This document shows positions 51,716 to 59,952 of a stretch of DNA of 64,000 nt, piece after piece (within the stretch, counting starts at the first letter, position 1; each line of letters begins with the position of its first letter). Source of the stretch: Bin55 sp964572845 (GTDB taxonomy: Bacteria > Pseudomonadota > Gammaproteobacteria > Pseudomonadales > Azotimanducaceae); assembly GCA_964572845.1 (NCBI GenBank), contig CAZNFX010000006.1, forward strand, positions 124,001-188,000. Reading direction: 5' to 3'. Made by a program: the position numbers and the translations under genes. A model generated the notes under the pieces. It saw only the letters and a list, made by a program, of their open reading frames with translations, made no database searches and was not told the origin of the DNA.

Positions 51716-53908
51716 TTAGGCGGCCTCGAACCGATCTAGGTTCATCACCTTGTCCCACGCTGAGACGAAGTCTGCTACGAATTGATCTTCGGAATCCGAA
51801 CAACCGTAGTATTCAGAAAGTGCACGCAGCTGGGAGTTTGAACCGAAGATGAGGTCGGCTCGTGTACCAACCCACTTAACTTCGCCGGTAGAACGGTCGC
51901 GTCCTTCAAATACCTTGCAGGCATCTGAGGTCGGAACCCAATCGGTACTCATGTCAAGCAAGTTCACGAAGAAGTCGTTTGACAACGTACCCGGTCGATT
52001 GGTAAAGACGCCATGCTGCGAATTGCCGGAATTGGCACCCAATGCGCGCAACCCACCGACCAAAACAGTCAATTCCGGTGCGGAGAGCGTCAGCAATTGG
52101 GCGCGGTCAATCAGTAGCTGCTCTTGCGATGCTGTATGACCATCTTGAATGTAATTCCGGAAACCATCTGCGGTTGGTTCAAGACATGCAAAGGAATCGG
52201 CGTCGGTTTGCTCGGCCGTAGCATCAGTACGACCAGGCGTGAACGGTACCGATACATCGTGGCCGGCATCTTTCGCCGCTTGCTCGATTGCAGCACAACC
52301 TCCCAAGACGATGAGATCAGCGAGCGAGACCGCTTTCCCATTTGCGGTGGATCCGTTGAACCCACCTTGTATTCCCTCAAGCGTCCGTATTACCAATTTG
52401 AGCTCTTCGGGATTGTTGACTTCCCAATTGACTTGAGGTTCTAAGCGAACGCGCGCACCGTTTGCCCCTCCACGCTTGTCTGAACCACGAAACGTAGACG
52501 CAGAAGCCCATGCCGCAGAGACAAGCTGCGTTACAGTCAATCCTGATGCAAGGATGCGTTGCTTGAGGTCGTTGATGTCTTGCTCGTCGACCAACTCATG
52601 GTTTACCGTCGGAATTGGGTCTTGCCAAATCAACTCCTCTTCTGGGACTTCAGGTCCGATGTACCTAGCTCTAGGTCCCATGTCCCGATGAGTGAGCTTG
52701 AACCAAGCCCGAGCAAATGCGTCAGCAAATTTTTCGGGATCTTCGTGAAAGCTACGGGATATTGGTTCGTAGATGGAGTCCATCCGCATGGCCATGTCCG
52801 CAGTAGTCATTATTGGAGCGTGGCGTTGCGTAGGGTCGTGCGCATCAGGTACGGCGTCGGCTGCGGCGCCGTCTTTGGGGATCCATTGATGCGCTCCCGC
52901 TGGGCTCTTGGTCAGTTCCCACTCGTATCCGAATAGATTGTCGAAGTAGCCGTTGTCCCAAGTTGTGGGACTAGAGGTCCACGCACCTTCCAATCCACTG
53001 GTTATGGCATCTCCTGCAACTCCGGTGCCATTGCTGCTTTTCCAGCCCAACCCTTGTTGTTCGATGGGTGCACCTTCGGGTTCTGCTGCGAGCGACGCCT
53101 CCGCGGCCGCTCCGTGACACTTGCCGAACGTGTGACCGCCCGCGGTAAGCGCAACGGTTTCTTCGTCGTTCATGGCCATTCGAGCAAATGTTTCTCGTAT
53201 ATCGACCCCTGACTTGACTGGGTCGGGATTTCCGTTCGGTCCCTGCGGATTGACGTAGATCAAACCCATTTGCACAGCTCCGAGCGGTCGTTCCAAGTCT
53301 CGTACACCTGTGTAGCGGTTGTCTCCCAACCACTCGGTTTCGGAGCCCCAGTAAGTGTCTTCTTCGGATTGCCAAACGTCTTCGCGTCCTCCGCCAAATC
53401 CGAACGTCTTGAATCCCATCGATTCGAGTGCGCAATTTCCAGCCAAGATCAAGAGGTCGCCCCAAGAAATTTTCTTGCCGTATTTTTGCTTGACGGGCCA
53501 CAGCAAACGAACTGCCTTATCCAAATTTCCGTTGTCCGGCCAACTGTTGACAGGCGGAAATCGCAAATTTCCCGTACCGGCGCCACCGCGACCGTCACCT
53601 ATACGGTAAGTCCCTGCCGCGTGCCAGGCCATTCGAATGAATAGCGGGCCGTAATGACCATAGTCTGCGGGCCACCACTCCTGCGAGTTGGTCATGAGTT
53701 CGTTGAGATCGTCCTTTAACGCAAAGTAATCGAGTTTCGCGAACTCGGCGGCGTAATCAAAGCCGTTGGTTGGTTTGGACTCTGGTGTGTGTTGGTGCAG
53801 GACGTTGACGTTCAGCTGGTTCGGCCACCAATCTCGATTGGTGGTGCCGTCGCTTGACGCTTTCTTGCCCAAGCCATGCGCCACCGGGCATTTACTGGCC
53901 TCAGTCAT
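51716..53908 (-). CDS. katG: Catalase-peroxidase
   Basis: A bifunctional haem catalase and peroxidase removing hydrogen peroxide. From ATG 53908 (MTEASKCPVAHG) it is 730 aa, the normal length. The distal site FIRMAWHAAGTYRIGDGRGG has Arg, Trp and His; MGLIYVNPQGPNG has the Tyr of the Met-Tyr-Trp adduct; TAGGHTFGKCHG has the proximal His. The C-terminal half repeats the fold without haem. A second ATG ten codons upstream (53938) is possible, but GGAG lies well placed before 53908. An IS200/IS605-type end remnant sits immediately upstream. Confidence 0.96.
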   Translation of the reverse strand: MTEASKCPVAHGLGKKASSDGTTNRDWWPNQLNVNVLHQHTPESKPTNGFDYAAEFAKLDYFALKDDLNELMTNSQEWWPADYGHYGPLFIRMAWHAAGTYRIGDGRGGAGTGNLRFPPVNSWPDNGNLDKAVRLLWPVKQKYGKKISWGDLLILAGNCALESMGFKTFGFGGGREDVWQSEEDTYWGSETEWLGDNRYTGVRDLERPLGAVQMGLIYVNPQGPNGNPDPVKSGVDIRETFARMAMNDEETVALTAGGHTFGKCHGAAAEASLAAEPEGAPIEQQGLGWKSSNGTGVAGDAITSGLEGAWTSSPTTWDNGYFDNLFGYEWELTKSPAGAHQWIPKDGAAADAVPDAHDPTQRHAPIMTTADMAMRMDSIYEPISRSFHEDPEKFADAFARAWFKLTHRDMGPRARYIGPEVPEEELIWQDPIPTVNHELVDEQDINDLKQRILASGLTVTQLVSAAWASASTFRGSDKRGGANGARVRLEPQVNWEVNNPEELKLVIRTLEGIQGGFNGSTANGKAVSLADLIVLGGCAAIEQAAKDAGHDVSVPFTPGRTDATAEQTDADSFACLEPTADGFRNYIQDGHTASQEQLLIDRAQLLTLSAPELTVLVGGLRALGANSGNSQHGVFTNRPGTLSNDFFVNLLDMSTDWVPTSDACKVFEGRDRSTGEVKWVGTRADLIFGSNSQLRALSEYYGCSDSEDQFVADFVSAWDKVMNLDRFEAA

Positions 53909-53960
53909 AGGTGAGTCTCCGTTTTCTTGAACATTCACAGAATGTCATTTAGATTAAGTA

Positions 53961-53999
53961 CTTGACATCCTCCTCGCCGAGAAAGACGAGGATTCCTAC
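53961..53999 (-). mobile_element. Relic right end of an IS200/IS605 (TnpB) element
   Basis: On the minus strand the bases read GGTAGGAATCCTCG, a loop, CGAGGAGGATGTCAAG, the characteristic terminal hairpin of IS200/IS605-group elements (GAATCC...GGAGGATGTCAA). The stem is CGAGGA/TCCTCG. The short remnant reading frame beside it (54005-54103) fits a decayed TnpB C-terminus. No complete transposase or TnpB gene is present. In intact elements this hairpin is the 3' scaffold of the TnpB guide RNA. Confidence 0.75.
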
Positions 54000-54004
54000 C
54001 GCGC

Positions 54005-54103
54005 TCAATGTTGGCAAAGGGCCACGACTTGAGTCGCCTCGTTGGGTTCCTGTTGCTGACGATTTCTGTCGTTCACTTCACAGGCTAACCGGGCATGCCT
54101 TGC
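54005..54103 (-). pseudogene. Remnant of a TnpB C-terminus
   Basis: The minus-strand frame ending at 54005 codes for LACEVNDRNRQQQEPNEATQ and a few more residues. The xxQEPxEAT ending is typical of TnpB-family C-termini, and it lies exactly where it should, just inside the right-end hairpin at 53961-53999. Sequence further upstream in this frame (to 54334) does not look like TnpB, so only the last 30 or so codons survive. Confidence 0.6.
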
Positions 54104-54441
54104 CCTTGGTGCGTAAAGTATAGGAGATAGACTTTGACGATGCAAAACGCAACGTTTCGATTCTGCATACGCAGCCCGCACAGTCCAATCGAGCCATGAA
54201 TGACAGTGTTTTCTTGTATGTTTGAGCAAGCAAGAAGCTGTGTCGCCATCCATTGATTCTTTGCTAGAAAAAATTGCTTCTACGATAGCCGTGGTGCTGC
54301 TGCGAGTACCTTGGATTTGTCGATGGACAGCCAATACGCGATACGCCTTCCGTAGTGCTCGAAAGAAATCTCTTTACGTCTAAATTGCGTGGAACGTTTA
54401 CAATCAATTACACACTTTGGCTGAATGTTGGAGTTCCATTG
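54104..54441. other. Non-coding stretch beside the IS relic
   Basis: No gene is recognised between the TnpB remnant and yqiB. An open minus-strand frame continues to 54334 but shows no family features. The promoter for yqiB-cpdA-parE-parC is expected here; no convincing -35/-10 pair stands out. Confidence 0.35.
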
Positions 54442-54897
54442 TTGTCAAAACGCTACCGGTTTGATCTCTTTTCGCATCTTGCGGAATGCGATGCGAACTA
54501 CATGCGTTTGTGCAAGCTGATGATGGATCTCGGGTCGGGCGAATTGAGAGAGATCTCAGTTCTTGTGAACTCGGTGGGTGAAGCAATTCGTTTCGCAATA
54601 TCGGAGGATTGCCGCTATACAACCACCGTGACAATATTTCAACGCATGCCTGCAGGAATTCGTGATTTGATGCTTGTGGTTCGCGCCTATCACGACATGA
54701 AATGTGCCGAAGTGATCAGTTTCCAAGGACAGCGACAGTTTGCCGCTCGCTACGACTATCCAAATACCAAGATGCGTACGCCGGACGAGAAAGTGCAAGT
54801 AAATCGATTCTTGGGAGAGCTATTGACCCTTTGCCTACGGAGAGGGCGAACCGACAACGACCAGTCACGCAACGACAAGCTGTCTCTCGCCAACTGA
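54442..54897 (+). CDS. yqiB: YqiB-family protein (DUF1249)
   Basis: A 151-aa protein of unknown biochemical function conserved in gammaproteobacteria. YMRLCKLMMDL, CRYTTTVTIFQRMP, VRAYHDMKCAEVISFQGQR and ARYDYPNTKMRTPDEKVQVNRFLGE align with E. coli YqiB. TTG 54442 (MSKRYRFDLF) gives the expected length; an open frame extends upstream to 54355 without family similarity. The next gene is cpdA, then parE, the same order as yqiB-cpdA-(yqiA)-parE in E. coli. Confidence 0.85.
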   Translation: MSKRYRFDLFSHLAECDANYMRLCKLMMDLGSGELREISVLVNSVGEAIRFAISEDCRYTTTVTIFQRMPAGIRDLMLVVRAYHDMKCAEVISFQGQRQFAARYDYPNTKMRTPDEKVQVNRFLGELLTLCLRRGRTDNDQSRNDKLSLAN

Positions 54898-54946
54898 CCT
54901 CGAGAGATTTGAGTGCCGTTGTATTGGAAGGGGCACTAACTAACAT

Positions 54947-55684
54947 ATGGGTAGTTTGCATCTGCTGCAAGTTACTGACACGCACTTGTTCGTTGATCGA
55001 AGTACGACAAAGAACGGTGTCCAACCAGCCAAAACGCTGAACGCAGTTCTTGACAAAGCGTTGGCGTATAGAACACCGGACATTCTTGCGGCAACGGGCG
55101 ACATCGCGAATGAGCCAGTACGCGAGACCTATGAGTATTTCTTGGAAGTCGTTCGGTCTCGATATTCTGGTAATCTACTTGTTATACCCGGAAACCACGA
55201 CTCTGGCGGACTGATGAGAGAAATCTTCCCGGATTGCTCAAACTCGCTAGGTTCATGGACTGTTACATGCTTGGACACCCATGTGGATGGCAAGGTGGCT
55301 GGCCACGTAACCAAGCAAAATCTCGACCAGCTGGAAGCGGAACTGAGAGTCACGTCAGGACACGTGCTGGTTTTGGGGCACCACCCGATTGTCGACGTTG
55401 GTGCCAGGTGGTTGGACGCCCATCGCGTAGACAACGGAATGCAGGTTGTTTCACTCTTGCAGCAACACAGGGGATCGGCGAGCTATCTTTGTGGACATAT
55501 TCACCAGGAATTCGACGTCGCCATCGACGGAATGCGCTGTCTGGCAACACCCTCGACGTGTTGGCAATTCGCAAGAGACGTCGATGAGTTCGCGATGGAT
55601 GATCTCCCACCAGGTTGGCGGTGGCTTGAGTTGTTCGACGATGGATCGATCCATACTGAAGTTTTCCGATTAAGCACGGCGTAG
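54947..55684 (+). CDS. cpdA: 3',5'-cyclic-AMP phosphodiesterase (CpdA-like)
   Basis: A 245-aa calcineurin-type metallophosphoesterase. The metal ligands appear in order: TDTHLF, GDIANEP, PGNHDSGG, LGHHPI and CGHIHQEF. Length and context (yqiB upstream, parE downstream) match CpdA, which hydrolyses cAMP and so tunes CRP signalling. Start ATG 54947. Class III phosphodiesterases have related activities, so the substrate is inferred from synteny. Confidence 0.87.
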   Translation: MGSLHLLQVTDTHLFVDRSTTKNGVQPAKTLNAVLDKALAYRTPDILAATGDIANEPVRETYEYFLEVVRSRYSGNLLVIPGNHDSGGLMREIFPDCSNSLGSWTVTCLDTHVDGKVAGHVTKQNLDQLEAELRVTSGHVLVLGHHPIVDVGARWLDAHRVDNGMQVVSLLQQHRGSASYLCGHIHQEFDVAIDGMRCLATPSTCWQFARDVDEFAMDDLPPGWRWLELFDDGSIHTEVFRLSTA

Positions 55685-55702
55685 CCAGAGAGGATTAAGG
55701 CA

Positions 55703-57661
55703 TTGAGTAAGGAATACACAGCCGAATCAATCGAAGTACTGGAAGGACTGGAACCCGTACGGCGCCGACCAGGCATGTACACGGACACGTTGCGTCCGAA
55801 TCACCTTATCCAAGAGGTTGTCGACAACAGTGTGGACGAAGTGCTGGCGGGCTTTGGATCGGTCATCGATGTCGAATTGCGACCTGACGGGTCAATCTCA
55901 GTTTCTGACAATGGTCGTGGAATGCCGGTAGACATACATCCGGACTACCACATGAGCGGTGTGGAGCTGATCATGTCGACGCTGCATGCCGGTGCAAAGT
56001 TCGACAATGAATCCTACCGGTTTGCTGGCGGTCTGCACGGCGTGGGCGTGTCCGTTGTCAACGCGTTGTCTCGCTGGTTGGAGGTAGAAGTTCGACAGAA
56101 CGGCAACGTCTATTTTCAACGCTATGAGAACAGCGTCTGCCAAGGTCCCCTACGGGTCGTGGCAAGCGTTGGCAAACGGACCACGGGAACCGTTGTGACG
56201 TTTCTTCCAGATGCCGGCTTTTTTGAGTCGGACCAGATTTCTCTAGTCAAGTTGCGGCACGTATTGCGTGCTAAGGCAATCCTTTGTAGCGGCTTGACTG
56301 TGAATTTGTCAACTGTCACTGACGATGGAAGGCGTAGCACCGAAACGTGGCTCTATGAGCAAGGACTGGAAGGCTACCTCACGGAAAACATCAAGGGTGA
56401 ACGGCGCCCGCAGGATCCGTTCACTCACCAAGCAGAAGGGGAAAAGGAGTCCGTCGAATGGGCAATCACTTGGACCAGCGAGCGTGACGAGCAAGTTGTA
56501 GAGAGCTATGTGAATCTCATACCGACTCCCCAAGGGGGTGCCCACGTGAATGGACTGCGAGCTGGACTCACCGATGCAATGCGAGAGTATTGTGAGTTTC
56601 GCAAGCTGTTACCTCGCGGCGTAAAGATCACGGCAGACGACGTCTTGGATCGGTGTTCCTTCATCCTTTCTGCCAAACTTGAAGATCCCCAATTCAGTGG
56701 ACAGACCAAAGAGCGACTTTCGTCGCGGGAAGCTACAGCCTTCATTGGCGGTGTTGCCAAGGCATCATTCAGTTTGTGGTTGAACGAACATCCGCATGAC
56801 GGCGATGCCATTGCGGAATTTGTGCTCGATGCTGCGCAGAAGCGGTTGCAGGCATCCAAGAAAGTAAAGCGCAAATCCTTGGTGTCTGGACCGGCGCTAC
56901 CCGGTAAGCTTGCGGACTGTACGTCCCAGGAAGCCGAGAGGTCCGAACTGTTCCTGGTTGAAGGCGATTCGGCTGGAGGGTCTGCAAAACAGGCGAGGGA
57001 CAGAGATTTTCAAGCGGTTCTTCCGCTGCGGGGAAAGATACTCAATACATGGGAAGTAGATACCGGTGCGGTGTTGGCTTCGCAAACCGTATTGGACATT
57101 GCACACGCCATCGCAGTCGAACCTGGAAGCGGTGACCTTTCCAACCTACGCTACAACAAGATTTGCATTTTGGCGGACGCCGATTCGGACGGAGCCCACA
57201 TCGCCACACTTCTGTGTGCGCTCTTCCTGCGGCACTTTCGTGCCTTGGTTGATGCTGGCCACGTCTACATTGCTCTTCCTCCGTTGTACAGGATTGATGT
57301 GGGTAAGAAGGTGTACTACGCAATTGACGATGCAGAGAAGCAGGGGGTGTTGGATCGACTTATTGCCGAGAATTCTCGATCGACTCCCGTTGTGCAACGA
57401 TTCAAGGGCCTGGGAGAAATGAACCCTCTGCAATTGCGAGAGACCACCATGGCTCCGGCCACGAGGAAGCTGGCAAAGCTCTTTGTCCAGCACGATGACA
57501 AGACCTTCAATGTCATGGACATGATGCTTGCCAAGAAGCGTGCGGCCGATCGTCGCCAATGGCTCGAATTGAAGGGAGATCAGGCCGAACTCCACCACAC
57601 TGCTTCCCGCGACGCGACGCAACTTCCACTGCAAGAAGCTGAATTGACCAACGGAGCGTAA
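55703..57661 (+). CDS. parE: DNA topoisomerase IV subunit B
   Basis: The ATPase subunit of topoisomerase IV, which decatenates chromosomes. The 652 aa contain the GHKL ATP site (EVVDNSVDEVLAGFG, DNGRGMPVDIHP, GGLHGVGVSVVNALS) and the TOPRIM domain (EGDSAGGSAKQARDRDFQAVLPLRGKILN, DADSDGAHI). Size and pairing with the next gene identify ParE rather than GyrB (about 800 aa). Start is TTG 55703 preceded by GAGAGGATTAAGG. parC follows after 2 bp. Confidence 0.95.
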   Translation: MSKEYTAESIEVLEGLEPVRRRPGMYTDTLRPNHLIQEVVDNSVDEVLAGFGSVIDVELRPDGSISVSDNGRGMPVDIHPDYHMSGVELIMSTLHAGAKFDNESYRFAGGLHGVGVSVVNALSRWLEVEVRQNGNVYFQRYENSVCQGPLRVVASVGKRTTGTVVTFLPDAGFFESDQISLVKLRHVLRAKAILCSGLTVNLSTVTDDGRRSTETWLYEQGLEGYLTENIKGERRPQDPFTHQAEGEKESVEWAITWTSERDEQVVESYVNLIPTPQGGAHVNGLRAGLTDAMREYCEFRKLLPRGVKITADDVLDRCSFILSAKLEDPQFSGQTKERLSSREATAFIGGVAKASFSLWLNEHPHDGDAIAEFVLDAAQKRLQASKKVKRKSLVSGPALPGKLADCTSQEAERSELFLVEGDSAGGSAKQARDRDFQAVLPLRGKILNTWEVDTGAVLASQTVLDIAHAIAVEPGSGDLSNLRYNKICILADADSDGAHIATLLCALFLRHFRALVDAGHVYIALPPLYRIDVGKKVYYAIDDAEKQGVLDRLIAENSRSTPVVQRFKGLGEMNPLQLRETTMAPATRKLAKLFVQHDDKTFNVMDMMLAKKRAADRRQWLELKGDQAELHHTASRDATQLPLQEAELTNGA

Positions 57662-57663
57662 CC

Positions 57664-59898
57664 GTGGCGCTGGATCTGTTCGACACCGACGAGCGTCTAG
57701 CACTCGACGAATATACCGAGAAGGCGTATCTCGACTATTCGATGTACGTAATCAATGATCGTGCTTTGCCATTCGTAGGTGATGGGCTCAAGCCAGTCCA
57801 AAGGCGCATTGTCTATGCCATGCAGCAACTTGGTTTCACCTATCAGGCCAAATACGCGAAGTCCGCGCGAACTATCGGAGATGTGACTGGAAAGTTCCAC
57901 CCCCATGGGGAAGACGCATGCTACGAGTCCATGGTGCTCATGGCGCAGTCGTTTTCGTTTCGATACCCGTTGGTCGATGGACAGGGGAATTGGGGTGCGC
58001 CCGACGAACCGAAATCGTTCGCCGCGCAACGATACACAGAAGCTCGGCTTACCAAGGAAGCATCTTTGCTCTATGGGGAAATCGCACAGGGCACTGTTGA
58101 CTTCATTCCGAACTTCGACGGAACGCTTAAAGAGCCCATTTGTCTTCCGGCTCGCATTCCCTTTCTACTGCTAAATGGGAGCACCGGCATTGCGGTAGGA
58201 ATGGCTACCGACGTTCTGCCCCACAATCTGTGCGAAGTTGGAAATGCGTGCATCGAATTGTTGAAGAACCCTCGCGCATCGGTGGAAGAACTCATGAGTA
58301 TTGTTCGAGGTCCTGACTTTCCGACGGGCGGTGCGATCGTTTCCTCTTGGGACGAAATTCAGGCCGCGTACGAGACAGGACGCGGGGTTGTTCGCTGCAG
58401 AGCCCGCTACGAACGGGAAAACGGCGAGATTGTTGTCAATGAACTACCGTTTCAAAGTTCACCTTCAAGAATTCTCGAACAGATTGCGCAGCAAATGGCC
58501 GCGAAGAGGCTGCCAATGCTGGTGGACTTGCGAGATGAATCGGACCACGAAAATCCCACGCGTTTAGTGCTGATTCCCCGATCTTCCCGAGTGGATGTAG
58601 ACCGACTCATGAGTCACTTGTATGCAACCACCGACTTGGAGCGCAGCTATCGCCTGAACTTCAACGTCATCGGGCTGGACCAACGCCCACGAGTGATGTC
58701 GCTAAAGGGGATTCTGACCGAATGGCTGCAGTTTCGAAAGCTCGTCGTACGACGCCGCATTACCCATCGAATCGCTCAGATCGATCGGCGCTTGGAGATT
58801 ATTGATGGATTGCTGGTCGCGCATCTGAACATTGATGAAGTAATTCGCATCGTTAGAGATGAGGATGATCCCAAGTCTGCACTAGTGGAGAGGTTCTCGT
58901 TGACGGAATTGCAAGCAAACGCAATTCTGGATCTGCGAGTTCGCCAATTGAGCCGACTTGAGCAGGAAAGTCTGGCTTCGGAAAGAAATAAGCTATCCGA
59001 GGAACGTCAAGATCTTGACTCAACGCTCAATTCCACCCGTCGTACGAACACATTGATCCGCAAGGAAATCGAAGCTGTGATTGCCGAGTTTGGAGACGCG
59101 CGGCGTACTTTGATCGAAGATGGGGCGACCGAAGCTTCGGCCTTCTCCGAAATAGACCTAATTTCCAATGAACCCGTAACGGTTGTGCTTTCAAGAAAGG
59201 GGTGGGTGAGGTCAGCTAAAGGACATGAAGTCGATCCTGATGCTCTCAGCTATCGCGAAGGGGACGAGTTTCTCGCCAGCGTGCGTGCTCGCACGAATGA
59301 TCAGTGCCTGTTCTTTGACTCTACAGGGCGCATCTATTCGTTGCCGGCTCACAGCTTGCCGTCAGCACGCGGTCAGGGGGAACCGTTGACAAGCAGTTTG
59401 TCGCCGCCACCCGATTCGCGATTCGTGGGTCTAACGGTTGGGGGCCAAGGCGAAGTCTTAGTCGCAAACAACCGCGGCAAGGGGTTCATACTTGCGTTGC
59501 CGTCTGCTCATGTGAAGGTCAAATCAGGCAAGTCCGTCGTTGTTCTATCTCACGATAGCGAATTGCTTCCTCCTTCCACCATTTCTCGTGATGGAAGTGT
59601 CATCCTTGTGACAGATGCTGGACGTATGCTTGTCTTGGATGTGGAATCCATTCCAACACGCTCGCGCGGGATGGGAGTGGGCTTGATTGGTCTCGGCGGC
59701 AAGGGGTCTGCTGACGCGGATGAGCTCACCCACGCGCTCGGCATTGGACCGGAAGATTCGGTGCGAATTACCTCGGGTAAGAGGACGATGACTTTGAAGG
59801 GCCAGAAACTGCAAGAGTACGCGGGGCGGCGGTCCAATCGAGGACGCAAACTGCCGAGGGGCTACACCAAGGTCGACAACGTTGAAATTGCGGAATAG
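57664..59898 (+). CDS. parC: DNA topoisomerase IV subunit A
   Basis: The DNA-cleaving subunit. The 744 aa include the catalytic Tyr124 in SFAAQRYTEARL, the quinolone-determining region HPHGEDACYESMVLMAQ and a C-terminal wheel of six beta-pinwheel blades (DSTGRIYSLPA, NNRGKGFILAL, DAGRMLVLDV). In the quinolone region the residue matching E. coli Ser80 is Asp84. Start GTG 57664. The gene is convergent with the monooxygenase downstream. Confidence 0.95.
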   Translation: MALDLFDTDERLALDEYTEKAYLDYSMYVINDRALPFVGDGLKPVQRRIVYAMQQLGFTYQAKYAKSARTIGDVTGKFHPHGEDACYESMVLMAQSFSFRYPLVDGQGNWGAPDEPKSFAAQRYTEARLTKEASLLYGEIAQGTVDFIPNFDGTLKEPICLPARIPFLLLNGSTGIAVGMATDVLPHNLCEVGNACIELLKNPRASVEELMSIVRGPDFPTGGAIVSSWDEIQAAYETGRGVVRCRARYERENGEIVVNELPFQSSPSRILEQIAQQMAAKRLPMLVDLRDESDHENPTRLVLIPRSSRVDVDRLMSHLYATTDLERSYRLNFNVIGLDQRPRVMSLKGILTEWLQFRKLVVRRRITHRIAQIDRRLEIIDGLLVAHLNIDEVIRIVRDEDDPKSALVERFSLTELQANAILDLRVRQLSRLEQESLASERNKLSEERQDLDSTLNSTRRTNTLIRKEIEAVIAEFGDARRTLIEDGATEASAFSEIDLISNEPVTVVLSRKGWVRSAKGHEVDPDALSYREGDEFLASVRARTNDQCLFFDSTGRIYSLPAHSLPSARGQGEPLTSSLSPPPDSRFVGLTVGGQGEVLVANNRGKGFILALPSAHVKVKSGKSVVVLSHDSELLPPSTISRDGSVILVTDAGRMLVLDVESIPTRSRGMGVGLIGLGGKGSADADELTHALGIGPEDSVRITSGKRTMTLKGQKLQEYAGRRSNRGRKLPRGYTKVDNVEIAE

Positions 59899-59952
59899 CT
59901 TCTAGTCTGTTGTCTACATGCCAAGCGCGTTTGAGCATGCGACAGACCGCTC

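Noticed and set aside
54104..54334. Longer TnpB coding remnant
   Set aside because: The minus-strand frame stays open but shows none of the TnpB RuvC or zinc-finger motifs; only the last about 30 codons look like TnpB.
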